Source: Vibrio thalassae (GTDB lineage: Bacteria > Pseudomonadota > Gammaproteobacteria > Enterobacterales > Vibrionaceae). Taken from it: a stretch of DNA of 64,000 nucleotides. Positions 42,137 through 52,524 of the stretch are shown piece by piece (positions within the stretch are counted from its first letter, which is position 1; each line of letters starts with the position of its first letter). A program made the translations under genes and the position numbers. The stretch is from the NCBI RefSeq assembly GCF_900089835.1, contig NZ_OANU01000073.1, positions 9,810-73,809 on the forward strand, in the 5' to 3' direction. A model generated the notes under the pieces. That model was not told the DNA's origin, did not search any database, and worked only from the letters and a program-made list of their open reading frames with translations.

Positions 42137-44008
42137 CTAATTTTGTGGTGAGTAACCTGTCGGCGCTTTCAACAAGATTTCTTTTATACAATTCTCATCA
42201 AACTCATGACAGCAAATATCTAGTTTTTTAAGTAGAACACTCATATCCTCCCACTTAAGCATATATTCTTTGGCGGTCATGATTTTCTTATGGCCTGTAC
42301 CTTCAACGTTGTCACCTATTAATAATTCTTCATAAAGCTTCTCTCCAGGCCTTAAACCAGTGAAGTGGATTTCTATATCACCATCTTGTCCACATGCTTC
42401 GATATGTTCCTTCATACCCATAAGATGGATCATTCGCTTTGCTAGATCGAGTATCTGTACTGGCTCTCCCATATCCAGAACAAAAACTTGCCCATTATGA
42501 CCCATAGCTCCCGCTTGAATAACTAGTTGAGCCGCTTCTGGAATCAACATAAAGTAACGAATAATATCTGGGTGGGTTACCGTAACAGGCCCGCCCTTGC
42601 GAATTTGTTGTTTAAAAAGTGGTACGACAGACCCGGATGAGCCTAGTACATTGCCAAAGCGCACCATAGTGAAGGTGGTATCACGCTGTTTGTCAGCGAG
42701 TGCTTGTAGGACCAATTCAGCCATACGCTTTGTTGCTCCCATAACGTTTGTTGGTCTTACCGCTTTATCAGTAGAGATCAGGGTAAAATTTCGCACATTG
42801 CAGTTAATCGCTGCTTGAGCGCAATATAAGGTACCAAATACGTTGTTACGCACCCCTTCAACAATATTACTCTCGACAAGTGGTACATGTTTATAGGCAG
42901 CTGCGTGAAAAACGGTATGTACCTCGTTAGCTAACATGGTTTTTTCTAAACGATTCTGGCGTTGGACTGACCCTAATACTGGAATAATAGCTACATCGAG
43001 GTGTAAACGTTCTTTGATATTATTTAGCTCTTGATCAATCTTATACAAGTTATATTCGTTAAGCTCAAATATAACCAATGAGCGTGGTTTAAGGCGAAGA
43101 ATTTGGCGGCAAAGTTCTGATCCAATTGATCCGCCAGCACCTGTCACCATTACGTTTTCACCTTCAATGTTACGAGCCATAAGTGCCATGTCTGGCTCAA
43201 CGGCTTCACGGCCCAGAAGGTCGGCGACATCTAAATCCTTAATTTCTGTCGATTCCGCTTTCCCCGTCGCAATATCTTCCACTGATGGTACTGACAAGAT
43301 CTCTACCGGCCAGTGCGATACCTTCTCGAGTAATCTTAGTCGCTCGCCTTTCCCTATATTATTCACAGCTAATAATACTTTTACTGGGCTATATAACCCC
43401 TTCAAATCGTCAAATTCAGAGCTATGGTAAACACGCACACCGTAAAATATCTGCCCAACTTTTTCTCGGTCATCGTCAAGAAGGGCAACTGGATGAAATT
43501 CAGCACCCTGAATAAGAGCGCTTGCAAGATCTCGACCTGCTGAGCCTGCTCCGTAGATGAACACGTTTGGCTTTTTCCTCTTGTAAACTTGATAGTACAC
43601 AGAACGAATGAGTACCCTTGGTCCACCAAGCGTTAGAATGGCCAATCCCGCATAGATAAAGGGAACACTTCTTGGAATAAAGGTATGGAAAAAAAATCCT
43701 GACAGGGCAAGCGTTGTTGCTGATAGAAAGACAGCAAAGAAAATGTTACTGAGCGCGGGCAGCATCATATAGCGCAAGACTGCGCGGTACATACCTAAAT
43801 TTATAAAGCAAACGATGGTAACAATAATCGTGCTAATAAGACTGAGGACTTCAGGAGTATGCAACTCAAACACATATACATTAAGGCGTAAGGCGATGGC
43901 TAGATACAAAGAAAGTGCAATAGCAAAAACATCATAAGTTATTGTTATTGAACGTTTTAACTTTCTATCGGCAGAGAGGAGAAAATTTAAAGGCGTTTGA
44001 AATAGCAT
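42137..44008 (-). CDS. WbpM-type UDP-GlcNAc 4,6-dehydratase
   Basis: A 623-residue membrane-anchored sugar dehydratase. Four membrane segments in the first 130 residues, then a regulatory CoA-binding-like fold (FIYGAGSAGRDLA) and the catalytic SDR domain (TGAGGSIGSE 289-298, STDKAVRP 412-419, NVMGATKR 421-428). The catalytic position normally occupied by Tyr is Met (M423), as in the long WbpM/PglF class. It makes UDP-4-keto-6-deoxy-GlcNAc, precursor of QuiNAc, FucNAc or bacillosamine-like sugars. The base composition is closer to core Vibrio than its neighbours'. Confidence 0.9.
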   Translation of the reverse strand: MLFQTPLNFLLSADRKLKRSITITYDVFAIALSLYLAIALRLNVYVFELHTPEVLSLISTIIVTIVCFINLGMYRAVLRYMMLPALSNIFFAVFLSATTLALSGFFFHTFIPRSVPFIYAGLAILTLGGPRVLIRSVYYQVYKRKKPNVFIYGAGSAGRDLASALIQGAEFHPVALLDDDREKVGQIFYGVRVYHSSEFDDLKGLYSPVKVLLAVNNIGKGERLRLLEKVSHWPVEILSVPSVEDIATGKAESTEIKDLDVADLLGREAVEPDMALMARNIEGENVMVTGAGGSIGSELCRQILRLKPRSLVIFELNEYNLYKIDQELNNIKERLHLDVAIIPVLGSVQRQNRLEKTMLANEVHTVFHAAAYKHVPLVESNIVEGVRNNVFGTLYCAQAAINCNVRNFTLISTDKAVRPTNVMGATKRMAELVLQALADKQRDTTFTMVRFGNVLGSSGSVVPLFKQQIRKGGPVTVTHPDIIRYFMLIPEAAQLVIQAGAMGHNGQVFVLDMGEPVQILDLAKRMIHLMGMKEHIEACGQDGDIEIHFTGLRPGEKLYEELLIGDNVEGTGHKKIMTAKEYMLKWEDMSVLLKKLDICCHEFDENCIKEILLKAPTGYSPQN

Positions 44009-44222
44009 GATAAACCTAGCCGCTACGAGTATATAATTATGGTTTTCTGTATTCTACCTGTTGTCACTCAAACTAGCTAGAGAGTAACTGTTAAGCCCTG
44101 ATTCAGAAGTACGAAGTGATTCAAAAAAGTAAGTGGCGGTTGTTTAGGTTAGAAGTGAGCTAAGTAATTTGCTTGTTTTAAGGCATAATACACAGCTAAA
44201 GCAGACAAGGAGCGGGATAGGT

Positions 44223-45167
44223 GTGAACAATATCGCGGTAACGGGAGCTTCGGGTTTTTTAGGAGAGGCTTTAGTAACAACGTTAAAGCAATCTCCGAAG
44301 TATCACCCCATAGCAATGAAACGAGTTAAGTGTGCAACAGACGAAATCGAGATTGATTTATCAGTCCCTTTTGAAGTCGAAGAGGCTTTGCGTGAACAAC
44401 AAATAGAAGTAGTCGTGCACTGCGCAGCTCGAGCGCACATTCTGAATGATACCGCTCAAAGTCCGATTGACGAGTATAGGGCAGTGAACACTTATGCGAC
44501 CATAAGACTTGCTCAACAAGCCGCGGCCGCAGGTGTAAAGCGATTCATATTCATCAGCACTGCTAAAGTGAATGGCGAACGCAGTGACTTGGGTTGTGCG
44601 TTGACTGAGTTTGTCAGCAAGGCTCCTAGCGACCCATATGCAATGAGTAAACATGAGGCGGAGATTGAATTAGTTCGACTTGCTGAAAAGACGGGGATGG
44701 AAGTCGTCATTTTGCGTCCACCTCTGGTTTATGGCGCAGGAGTTAAAGCGAACTTTGCGGCTCTCATGAAATTGAGCCGGACGGCGCTTCCATTGCCGTT
44801 CGGAGCCATTAACAATAAACGAAGCCTAATCTCGTTAGATAATCTTATTGATATTATTTGTTGTTGTCTTGAGCACCCTTCAGCAGCCAATCAGACATTT
44901 TTGGTCTCGGACGATGATGATGTCTCTACTACTGAGCTGATAACAGAGTTGGCTAATGCCTATGAAAATCGCATCAAGCTGCTCCCTATTCCCACCGCTA
45001 TTTTAGGTGGTTTGCTTAAAGTACTAGGGAAGAAGAATATTGCTGAACGAATGTTTGGTAGCCTTCAGTTTGACATCAGCCATGCAAAGCAGACGTTGAA
45101 CTGGACTCCTCCATATTCTTTTAAGCAAGGCATATTAAAATTAGTAAAGGATAGCGAAGCGCAATGA
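44223..45167 (+). CDS. NAD-dependent 4-keto-sugar reductase/epimerase (WbpV-like)
   Basis: A 314-residue extended SDR: VTGASGFLGEALV, FISTAKVNGERSD, DPYAMSKHEAEIEL (Tyr and Lys) and VILRPPLVYGAG. Proteins of this kind reduce the WbpM product to UDP-FucNAc or UDP-QuiNAc, and the two genes here stand back to back. GTG 44223 is chosen because AGGAG lies about ten bases upstream; a start at 44169 would skip over it. It overlaps the sugar transferase gene by 4 bp. Confidence 0.85.
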   Translation: MNNIAVTGASGFLGEALVTTLKQSPKYHPIAMKRVKCATDEIEIDLSVPFEVEEALREQQIEVVVHCAARAHILNDTAQSPIDEYRAVNTYATIRLAQQAAAAGVKRFIFISTAKVNGERSDLGCALTEFVSKAPSDPYAMSKHEAEIELVRLAEKTGMEVVILRPPLVYGAGVKANFAALMKLSRTALPLPFGAINNKRSLISLDNLIDIICCCLEHPSAANQTFLVSDDDDVSTTELITELANAYENRIKLLPIPTAILGGLLKVLGKKNIAERMFGSLQFDISHAKQTLNWTPPYSFKQGILKLVKDSEAQ

Positions 45168-45724
45168 ACACACCTTTAACACGACTTTTAGATTTTGTAT
45201 TTGCAATAACAGGGCTATGCCTCTTATGGCCAGTGATGCTTGTTGTCTATCTTGTTGGCCGAATGGATAGCGATTCTCCGATTTTCAGCCAGACGCGAGT
45301 TGGTAAAGAAGGAAAAGCTTTTACCTTGTACAAATTTCGAACGATGGTGGTATCAACACAATCGGTAGCGACGCATATGGTAGATGCTCAATTGGTCACT
45401 AAGTTGGGGTCTATTCTTCGAAAAACTAAGCTTGATGAGTTGCCTCAACTGGTTAATGTGCTTAAAGGTGAAATGAGTTTTGTAGGTCCTAGGCCTTGTT
45501 TGTTTAATCAAGAAGAACTCATTGAAGAGAGACGCGAGTTAGGTGTGGATAAAGTACTGCCAGGCATTACTGGGTTGGCTCAGGTAAATGGCATCGATAT
45601 GTCTGAGCCGAAAAAGTTAGCGCAAGTAGATGCGAGAATGATAAGCAACCACTCACTATCTCAGTACTTTAGGCTAATTATCGCGACAGCCATAGGTAAG
45701 GGTGCTGGAGATCGTATACGTTAG
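45164..45724 (+). CDS. PglC/WbpL-partner type initiating sugar-phosphate transferase
   Basis: A 186-residue monotopic phosphoglycosyl transferase: one N-terminal reentrant helix (FVFAITGLCLLWPVMLVVYL), SPIFSQTRVGKEGKAFTLYK, the catalytic KFRTM and KTKLDELPQLVNVLKGEMS (Asp-Glu pair), and SFVGPRPCL. These enzymes put a sugar-1-phosphate on undecaprenyl phosphate at the inner membrane. Its neighbours supply UDP-QuiNAc/FucNAc or bacillosamine-like donors. It is a second, structurally unrelated initiating system next to the two WecA-type genes. Confidence 0.9.
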   Translation: MNTPLTRLLDFVFAITGLCLLWPVMLVVYLVGRMDSDSPIFSQTRVGKEGKAFTLYKFRTMVVSTQSVATHMVDAQLVTKLGSILRKTKLDELPQLVNVLKGEMSFVGPRPCLFNQEELIEERRELGVDKVLPGITGLAQVNGIDMSEPKKLAQVDARMISNHSLSQYFRLIIATAIGKGAGDRIR

Positions 45725-45891
45725 CCAAGTGCGCCTAAATAACAAGTGAGACAAAGTGTTACTTGATTGCTTAGCGCTCGCTGTCAATAATACAAGGCTA
45801 GAGAAACTGGTGATTTGACTAAGTGTGTCCACATAAATTATGACGCCTTAGATAACCAGCTAAAATGATAATCAATTTGTAAGATGAAACT

Positions 45892-47058
45892 ATGAAAATA
45901 GCGGTTGCAGGAACAGGCTATGTTGGCCTATCAAATGCGATGTTGCTGGCTCAGAATCATGAGGTAGTAGCGGTAGATATTAACGCAGAAAAGGTTGAGA
46001 TGCTGTGCAATAGGCAATCGCCGATTGTTGATAGTGAAATTGAAGCGTTTTTGAAGCGTGATGACTTAAACTTTACGGCTACTCTGGACAAAGAGTTAGC
46101 GTATTCTGGTGCGGACTATGTGATTGTTTCTACACCGACAGATTATGACCCACAAACCAACTATTTTAATACCAGCTCGGTTGAAGCGGTGATTAAAGAT
46201 GTGATGGCGATTAACCCTGATGCGGTCATTGTTATCAAGTCCACCGTACCGGTTGGTTACAGTGCGCGTATTTGTGAAGAGCTGGGTACCGAGAACGTGT
46301 TCTTCTCTCCAGAGTTTTTACGTGAGGGGAGCGCCCTTTACGACAACCTCAATCCGTCTCGTATTATTATTGGTGAGCGCAGTGAACGTGCAAAAGTGTT
46401 CGCTGACCTATTGGTGGAAGGGGCTCAAAAAGAGAATATTGATGTGTTGTTTACTGATTCAACTGAAGCTGAAGCGGTGAAATTGTTCTCAAACACCTAC
46501 CTCGCAATGCGCGTGGCCTACTTCAATGAGTTAGATTCTTATGCTGAAGCGCATGGATTGGATACACGCCAAATCATCGAAGGTGTGGCGCTAGATCCAC
46601 GTATTGGTGGTCACTACTGCAATCCATCATTTGGCTATGGTGGTTACTGTTTACCCAAAGATACTAAGCAGTTGCTTGCTAATTACCAAGAAGTACCAAA
46701 TAACATTATTGGTGCAATCGTTGATGCGAACCGTACTCGTAAAGACTTTATTGCTGAATCTATCTTAAAGCGTGAGCCTAAAGTGGTTGGCGTGTATCGA
46801 CTCATCATGAAGTCGGGCTCGGATAACTTCCGAGCATCCAGTATTCAGGGCATTATGAAGCGTCTGAAAGCAAAAGGTATTGAAGTTATTGTTTATGAGC
46901 CAGTGCTGAAAGAAGAGCACTTCTTCCACTCACGCGTGATTCAAGATGTTGATGCGTTTAAGCAAGAAGCCGATTTGATTATTTCAAACCGTATGTTGCC
47001 AGAGTTGGCTGATGTCGCTGACAAAGTGTATACGCGTGACTTGTTTGGTAATGACTAG
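45892..47058 (+). CDS. ugd: UDP-glucose 6-dehydrogenase
   Basis: A 388-residue NAD-dependent dehydrogenase that makes UDP-glucuronate. The start [18 protein letters not shown], the lysine-bearing [28 protein letters not shown] and the catalytic cysteine in [14 protein letters not shown] are all intact. A 167-bp gap with no clear terminator separates it from the sugar transferase. It is the last gene of the locus before the core chromosome and supplies uronic acid (or pentose precursors) to surface glycans. Standard base composition. Confidence 0.96.
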   Translation: MKIAVAGTGYVGLSNAMLLAQNHEVVAVDINAEKVEMLCNRQSPIVDSEIEAFLKRDDLNFTATLDKELAYSGADYVIVSTPTDYDPQTNYFNTSSVEAVIKDVMAINPDAVIVIKSTVPVGYSARICEELGTENVFFSPEFLREGSALYDNLNPSRIIIGERSERAKVFADLLVEGAQKENIDVLFTDSTEAEAVKLFSNTYLAMRVAYFNELDSYAEAHGLDTRQIIEGVALDPRIGGHYCNPSFGYGGYCLPKDTKQLLANYQEVPNNIIGAIVDANRTRKDFIAESILKREPKVVGVYRLIMKSGSDNFRASSIQGIMKRLKAKGIEVIVYEPVLKEEHFFHSRVIQDVDAFKQEADLIISNRMLPELADVADKVYTRDLFGND

Positions 47059-47413
47059 AGACTAATAACTTGAAATAGGCCGTCATTTTTACGGAAGTGA
47101 GGGTCTTCTGAAGCGTATGACTGTTTTGAATAGTCGTAGGTGTGAAAGTGTTCAAATTGCCGCATGATGAATTTAGATGTTGGCTGTGAGGAGGCACTTG
47201 CTGCGCGAGATTTCCTTTTTCAAGGAAATGACGGTTGGAGTCGTTATCTTCACGGAGGTGGCGACCTTGTGAAGTGTACAACGCGCTTTGGGAGATCCCC
47301 TTTTTCAAGGGGATGACGGATTGCTGCGGATGACGGCTTGCTTGGGAGTGACGGATTATTTGAGAATAATGGATTGTTTCTAAAGAGATAGCGTGTTGCG
47401 TCTCTTGTGACGT
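47059..47413. repeat. Gene-free stretch with hairpin repeats
   Basis: No gene. It holds two hairpin copies: stem TTTCCTT/AAGGAAA at 47207-47233 and TCCCCTT/AAGGGGA at 47292-47318, both with a TTTC-type loop and followed by ATGACGG. A degenerate second-type hairpin lies between them (47245-47275). About 95 bp (47168-47260) is nearly repeated at 49430-49525. Several further ATGACGG/TGACGG words follow to 47360. Confidence 0.75.
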
Positions 47414-47926
47414 TTATTCTTCAACCGCCTCTTCATCCTCAAAGTTCATATCGAGAGGCTCAGGAGAGAGAATCACTCCAGTATTGTCCGCGTACACGTA
47501 ATCTTCAGGTAAGAAGGTCACGCCGCCAAAATTAACTGGCACATCAACTTCACCAACTTCGGATTGCGCAGCGCCAACAGGGATAGAAGCTAGTGCTTGA
47601 ATACCAAGGTTCATGTCTTCCAACTCATCCACTTCGCGCACGCAGCCATAAACGATGAGACCTTCCCATTCGTTATCTTCTGCCAATTGGGCAATTTCGG
47701 CATCAATCAGGGCTTTACGTAGTGAACCGCCCCCATCGATAAGAAGAACGCGGCCCACGCCGTCTTGTTCTAAGATCTCACGGATAACCCCGTTGTCTTC
47801 AAAACATTTAACCGAAGTGATTTGACCTGCAAATGAGGCTCGGCCGCCAAAGTTACTAAACATTGGTTCAACAACGTCTACCTGGTCTAGGTAGATATCA
47901 CATAGGGCTGAAGTACTGTATTCCAT
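47414..47926 (-). CDS. rraA: Regulator of ribonuclease E activity A
   Basis: A 170-residue RraA protein, which binds RNase E and reduces its activity. Family landmarks [29 protein letters not shown] and [17 protein letters not shown] are present. It is about nine residues longer than the E. coli protein because of an acidic C-terminal tail ([10 protein letters not shown]). Typical position next to menA and hslUV in gamma-proteobacteria. Confidence 0.95.
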   Translation of the reverse strand: MEYSTSALCDIYLDQVDVVEPMFSNFGGRASFAGQITSVKCFEDNGVIREILEQDGVGRVLLIDGGGSLRKALIDAEIAQLAEDNEWEGLIVYGCVREVDELEDMNLGIQALASIPVGAAQSEVGEVDVPVNFGGVTFLPEDYVYADNTGVILSPEPLDMNFEDEEAVEE

Positions 47927-48005
47927 GGCGACTCTTCTTTGTCATTTACAAAAGGTATAAATCGAGTATATCGGTTGAATAGGTCAATGCAATGACAAGG
48001 CTCAA

Positions 48006-48923
48006 TTAAGTCATCAGAGTTTGAGCTATAACCACTCCCGAAAATAAGATATTAGTGACTAATGAACACTTAACCACAATCGGCATCATAGGGGCAATCT
48101 GTGCTGGTCGGGTTGCTTGCCAGACCGCTCTGCCATGTTTTATCACAACAATTAAACTGATGACAAATGGAAGGCTAATCCACAGTGGTGATTGTTGTAA
48201 AACGAGATAACAAGCGAATGCAATCACTGCGCATAGTAACAGAGTGAAATGGTAGATTTTTGCTTTGTGCTCTCCGAGTCTCACCGCCACAGTGTGCTTG
48301 CCACAGGCGCTGTCATTCTCAATGTCGCGCATATTGTTGACGTTGAGCACGGCAACCGCGAGCAATCCACAGCCGACCGCGGGTAAGAAGAGTAGGGAAT
48401 CGATATGACCAGTATGCAAGAAATAGGTACCGGATACGCCGAGTAGACCAAAGAAAATAAAAACGGAAATATCACCCAACCCAGCATAACCATAAGGTTT
48501 ATTACCAACGGTGTAGGCAATCGCTGCGATAATGGCTAAGACACCCAGCCCAATAAACGTGATGATGCTTTGTGCTGAATCGAGCGCATGAAACACCAAG
48601 CCTAATCCGGCGACGATGGTCAATACGATATTTAAAACGATGGCCTTCTTCATGTCTTGTTGGGACACTGCACCCGACTGTATTGCGCGTGTTGGGCCCA
48701 AACGATTGTCGTTGTCCGTGCCTTTGACTGCGTCACCATAATCATTGGCTAAGTTGGAGAGAATCTGTAGTAACATCGCGGTAACTAGAGCGAGAAAGGC
48801 GACACTCCAAGACATACTACCAGTTGAGAAGGCAAGTGCGCTGCCTGTAATGATAGACACTAAAGCGAGTGGGAGTGTTTTAGGTCTGGCTGCGTCGAGC
48901 CAAATGCGGACTGATTGATTCAT
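48006..48923 (-). CDS. menA: 1,4-dihydroxy-2-naphthoate polyprenyltransferase
   Basis: A 305-residue UbiA-family membrane enzyme of menaquinone synthesis. Motifs: NLANDYGDAVKGTDNDNRLG (first aspartate-rich motif, about 58-77) and VNNMRDIENDSACGK (second). About eight membrane segments. ATG 48923 gives the family start MNQSVRIWLDAARPKTLP; an earlier in-frame codon at 48944 adds seven unlikely residues. Transcribed towards rraA, 80 bp away. Confidence 0.94.
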   Translation of the reverse strand: MNQSVRIWLDAARPKTLPLALVSIITGSALAFSTGSMSWSVAFLALVTAMLLQILSNLANDYGDAVKGTDNDNRLGPTRAIQSGAVSQQDMKKAIVLNIVLTIVAGLGLVFHALDSAQSIITFIGLGVLAIIAAIAYTVGNKPYGYAGLGDISVFIFFGLLGVSGTYFLHTGHIDSLLFLPAVGCGLLAVAVLNVNNMRDIENDSACGKHTVAVRLGEHKAKIYHFTLLLCAVIAFACYLVLQQSPLWISLPFVISLIVVIKHGRAVWQATRPAQIAPMMPIVVKCSLVTNILFSGVVIAQTLMT

Positions 48924-49117
48924 CGTAGACTTATGCTTTAACAATTTGGTTTAAGTATACGGGAAAAGTATGCATGGCTAAATACGCATTATCTTTAAGG
49001 GCATAGTATGGGATTAGTATGATAAATCGAAATACGTGAAGTGCGCTGAAAAGAGACTTTGGATAAATGTCTAGCATGGTGGGATGGAATGATGTCAAAC
49101 TGATAAGGGAATATCTG

Positions 49118-49408
49118 ATGACGAAACAACCGTGTGTTTACATTACCGCTTCCAAGGGGAGTGGGGTTATCTATATTGGGGTAACGTCAAATCTACAACA
49201 GCGCATTTGGAAGCACCGGAATGGCGTAACTGATGGGTTTGTGAAGAAATATAATGTCTATCACCTTGTACATTATGAGTTGTTTGATTGTATGGAAGAC
49301 GCTATTGCCCGTGAGAAGCAGATTAAGCACTGGAATCGCTCGTGGAAGAATGAACTTGTGACTAGTCATAACCCTTATTGGCGAGACTTGACGCCAGATT
49401 TGTGGTGA
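49118..49408 (+). CDS. GIY-YIG nuclease-domain protein (UPF0213-like)
   Basis: A 96-residue stand-alone GIY-YIG domain: CVYITASKGSGVIYIGVTS holds the family's two half motifs (VYI and YIG), QQRIWKHRN the arginine, and DAIAREKQIKHWNRSWK the glutamate and basic helix. ATG 49118 has AAGGGA seven bases upstream; the 17-residue extension upstream is not family-like. The biological role of such short proteins is not established. Alone between the divergently transcribed menA and converging hslU, and followed by a hairpin repeat. Confidence 0.85.
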   Translation: MTKQPCVYITASKGSGVIYIGVTSNLQQRIWKHRNGVTDGFVKKYNVYHLVHYELFDCMEDAIAREKQIKHWNRSWKNELVTSHNPYWRDLTPDLW

Positions 49409-49429
49409 ATAGTGTTCAATTTTCAGCTT

Positions 49430-49545
49430 GATGAGTTTAGATGTTGGCTGTAATGGAGGCACTTGTTGTACGAGATTTCCTTTTTCAAGGAAATGACGGT
49501 TAACGTCGTCATCTTCACGACAGTGAAGATCTTCTAAAGCGCGTG
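49430..49545. repeat. Hairpin repeat copy after the GIY-YIG gene
   Basis: Contains stem TTTCCTT/AAGGAAA (49472-49498) and a second hairpin, CTTCAC-GACA-GTGAAG (49513-49528). The preceding TTTAGATGTTGGCTGT is shared with the copy at 47168-47260. Confidence 0.8.
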
Positions 49546-49641
49546 ACTCTTCTGAATAGTCGCAAGCGTGGATCAGTTTATGACTAACAATAAAAAAACG
49601 GCGCTTCAAAAGCACCGTTCGATCACTCTTACATCAAGTCG

Positions 49642-50976
49642 TCAAAGAATAAAACGACTCAAATCTTCGTCTTCGACAAACTCGCCAAGTTTTGACTTCA
49701 CGTAACCTGAATCAATCGTCAGTTTTGAACCCGGCTTATCCGTTGCATCGAATGAAATCTCATCCATCAAGCGCTCCATAACTGTATGCAGGCGGCGAGC
49801 ACCAATGTTCTCGGTCGTCTCGTTTACTGTCCAAGCGGCGTCTGCAATTTGCTGAATGCCGTCTTCAGTAAACTCTACGTCTACCTCTTCAGTTTTCATC
49901 AAGGCAATGTACTGTTCGGTGAGTGATGCTTTTGGCTCGGTCAAGATACGTTTAAAGTCATCACTGCTAAGGGCTTCCAGTTCAACACGAATTGGCAGAC
50001 GACCTTGCAGCTCTGGGATCAAGTCCGATGGTTTTGCTAGTTGGAATGCGCCAGAGGTGATAAACAGGATATGGTCAGTTTTAACCATGCCGTGCTTGGT
50101 TGACACTGTGCTGCCTTCGATAAGAGGCAGTAAATCACGCTGCACACCTTCACGAGACACATCAGGACCTGAGGCTTCACCGCGTTTACAGATTTTATCG
50201 ATCTCATCGATAAACACGATACCGTTGTTCTCAACGTTGTAGATCGCTTGCTCTTTGAGCTCTTCTTGGTTTACCAGTTTTGCGGCTTCTTCTTCAGTAA
50301 GTGCTTTGAAAGCATCTTTGATTTTCAGCTTGCGCTTTTTCTTGGTATCGCCACCTAGATTTTGGAACATGCTTTGCAGCTGGTTGGTCATTTCTTCCAT
50401 GCCAGGAGGCGCCATGATTTCAACGCCCATTTGTGGTGCTGCAGTTTCGATATCGATCTCTTTATCGTCTAATTTACCTTCGCGCAGTTTCTTGCGGAAA
50501 ATTTGACGAGTATTGGACGAGCCTTCTTCTTTCTGTTCGTTTTGACCCCAAGCATCTCGAGCTGGTGGTAAAAGGGCATCAAGAATACGCTCTTCGGCTT
50601 GCTCTTCGGCACGGAAAGTGACTTTTTCCATTGCCTGTTGATGAGTCATCTTAATTGCTACATCAGTCAGATCGCGAATGATGGTTTCCACTTCTTTGCC
50701 TACGTAGCCCACTTCGGTGAACTTAGTGGCTTCCACTTTGATGAAAGGCGCATTGGCAAGCTTGGCTAAGCGGCGAGCGATTTCTGTTTTACCGACACCG
50801 GTAGGGCCGATCATGAGAATGTTTTTAGGTGATACTTCCGCACGCAAACTTTCTTCAAGTTGCATACGGCGCCAGCGGTTGCGAAGAGCGATCGCCACAG
50901 AGCGCTTCGCTTTATCTTGACCAATAATATGGCGGTTTAGCTCGTGAACAATCTCACGTGGAGTCATCTCAGACAT
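49642..50976 (-). CDS. hslU: HslU ATPase subunit of the HslUV protease
   Basis: A 444-residue AAA+ unfoldase: [20 protein letters not shown] start, [15 protein letters not shown] (Walker A), [17 protein letters not shown] (pore loop GYVG), VFIDEIDKI (Walker B), the I-domain insert and the C-terminal docking end [11 protein letters not shown] 50976 is the family start; the one two codons earlier adds nothing. It assembles with HslV, whose gene lies 47 bp upstream in the same operon, to degrade unfolded and regulatory proteins. Confidence 0.97.
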   Translation of the reverse strand: MSEMTPREIVHELNRHIIGQDKAKRSVAIALRNRWRRMQLEESLRAEVSPKNILMIGPTGVGKTEIARRLAKLANAPFIKVEATKFTEVGYVGKEVETIIRDLTDVAIKMTHQQAMEKVTFRAEEQAEERILDALLPPARDAWGQNEQKEEGSSNTRQIFRKKLREGKLDDKEIDIETAAPQMGVEIMAPPGMEEMTNQLQSMFQNLGGDTKKKRKLKIKDAFKALTEEEAAKLVNQEELKEQAIYNVENNGIVFIDEIDKICKRGEASGPDVSREGVQRDLLPLIEGSTVSTKHGMVKTDHILFITSGAFQLAKPSDLIPELQGRLPIRVELEALSSDDFKRILTEPKASLTEQYIALMKTEEVDVEFTEDGIQQIADAAWTVNETTENIGARRLHTVMERLMDEISFDATDKPGSKLTIDSGYVKSKLGEFVEDEDLSRFIL

Positions 50977-51023
50977 AATCAATTCCTTACAAAATTTCAG
51001 ACACTATTTTGATTTTTTGGATG

Positions 51024-51557
51024 CTACTGCGCATCGCTTTCTAGTTCTTCAACAGTGTGATAATGGTTAGTGAATACGCAGATGTCGCCTGCAATTTTAA
51101 GGGATTTTTCCGCGATTTCACGGGCATCTAAATCGGTGTTTTCTAGTAACGCGATAGCGGCTGCTTGAGCGAAATTACCACCAGAACCAATAGCAATTAG
51201 GTCATTTTCTGGTTGAACGACATCACCATTACCTGTGATGATTAATGATGCGGTCTCATCAGCGACGGCAAGTAAGGCTTCTAGTTTGCGCAGAGCACGA
51301 TCGCTGCGCCAGTCTTTGGCTAATTCAACCGCAGCTTTGGTCAGGTGACCTTGGTGCATTTGTAGTTTGCTTTCAAAGCGCTCAAACAGAGTAAACGCGT
51401 CAGCCGTGCCGCCAGCAAAGCCCGCTAGTACTTTGTTGTTGTATAGTCTACGAACTTTACGAGCATTCCCTTTCATTACGGTGTTGCCTAGGGATACTTG
51501 TCCATCACCAGCGATCACGACTTTGTTATTTCGGCGTACAGATACAATAGTAGTCAC
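51024..51557 (-). CDS. hslV: HslV peptidase subunit
   Basis: A 177-residue threonine peptidase. After removal of Met, the active-site Thr-Thr is exposed ([19 protein letters not shown]), followed by [21 protein letters not shown]. It forms the double-hexamer chamber of the HslUV protease. First gene of the hslVU operon. Complete length. The promoter lies in 51558-51620, where heat-shock elements are expected but not clearly read. Confidence 0.97.
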   Translation of the reverse strand: MTTIVSVRRNNKVVIAGDGQVSLGNTVMKGNARKVRRLYNNKVLAGFAGGTADAFTLFERFESKLQMHQGHLTKAAVELAKDWRSDRALRKLEALLAVADETASLIITGNGDVVQPENDLIAIGSGGNFAQAAAIALLENTDLDAREIAEKSLKIAGDICVFTNHYHTVEELESDAQ

Positions 51558-51894
51558 GACGTTTGCCTCACATTGGTTTTAATTCGGGTATGAATGGGAT
51601 ATGTGGACGCGAGGAATGTAATTCAAGGGAGGTAAGAGCGATACTGGAAAAAGATGGTCTTAGGCCCTAGGCAAGTGTTTGACTTAGGGGGCGAGAAAAA
51701 TAGCCTCTACAAGAACCACAAAATATCATCACAGTATATCGTCATCTCCTTGAAAAAGGAGATCTCCCAGAGCGCCTAGCAAACTCGATTGATTTAAGTG
51801 AGTCAAGCGCTTCAGGAGATCTTCACTTTCGTGAAGATGACGGAGTGGGTGTGAAGATGACGGAATCGATGTAAAAGCATCGAATGGTAAGATG
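51558..51894. repeat. Intergenic space with hairpin repeats in inverted orientation
   Basis: 337 bases without a gene, between ftsN and the hslVU operon start. Hairpins ATCTCCTT/AAGGAGAT (51744-51763) and ATCTTCAC/GTGAAGAT (51819-51838) form the same repeat type as elsewhere, reversed, followed by two ATGACGG words. The hslV promoter must lie in its right-hand side in reading direction (51558-51620). Confidence 0.75.
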
Positions 51895-52443
51895 CTACTG
51901 CGAGTCCTTCCAAATCGCACACGGCTCTATTTTTGCACGTTGCAACTTGTGTTTATCTCGTTCAGCGTCGCGCTTAAGTGAGTAAGGGCCGAGCACCACT
52001 CGGAACCAACTGCTGCCTTCTTTCTTACGAATCGAGCTTGAGAGTCCCTGAAAAGCAATATCCAGCTTACGCGCTTCAGCTTGGGCGAGGGTTTTATACG
52101 CGCCACACTGCATGATGTAAGGGATTTTAGAAACCACTTGTTCTTTCGCTTGCACTTCTATTTCGCGTTTAGGCAGCGTTTCAACGTAGTCCCACTTTTC
52201 TTCTGGTGGCGGTGGAATGGGCTTCGCGGGCTTAGGCTTAGGTTTGGCGATCGGCACCGTTTCAGCTGGCATCGGTTGTTCTGGCTCTGGATCATTACTT
52301 AAGGTGTAAAGACCATAACCAAAAACGCCGGCAAGCACGATTGCCAAAAGGCCACTACGCCATGGTTTCTTACCAGAAGGTTTCTTTTTTGCTGGTCGGC
52401 GACTGGTACCTTTACCACGCCTTACATAGTCACGGTTTGCCAC
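51895..52443 (-). CDS. ftsN: Cell division protein FtsN
   Basis: A 182-residue bitopic division protein. A basic cytoplasmic end (RDYVRRGKGTSRRPAKKK), one membrane segment (SGLLAIVLAGVFGYGLYTL, about residues 31-49), a proline/lysine-rich linker (PIAKPKPKPAKPIPPPP) and a C-terminal SPOR domain (IPYIMQCGAYKTLAQAEA to the end) that binds denuded peptidoglycan. FtsN triggers septal peptidoglycan synthesis. Its linker is shorter than in E. coli (319 residues), as usual for vibrios. Confidence 0.93.
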   Translation of the reverse strand: MANRDYVRRGKGTSRRPAKKKPSGKKPWRSGLLAIVLAGVFGYGLYTLSNDPEPEQPMPAETVPIAKPKPKPAKPIPPPPEEKWDYVETLPKREIEVQAKEQVVSKIPYIMQCGAYKTLAQAEARKLDIAFQGLSSSIRKKEGSSWFRVVLGPYSLKRDAERDKHKLQRAKIEPCAIWKDSQ

Positions 52444-52524
52444 GAAGATAGGTTCTAATTGAATGAATTAACTGACCTCATGGTAAATACCACAAGGTCA
52501 AGTTGCAAGTCAGTATCGTGCTAA

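Noticed and set aside
46979..49615. Leftward open frames of about 110 and 140 codons near 47.1 and 49.4 kb that share sequence
   Set aside because: They share sequence only because both cross copies of the hairpin repeat; they are not genes.
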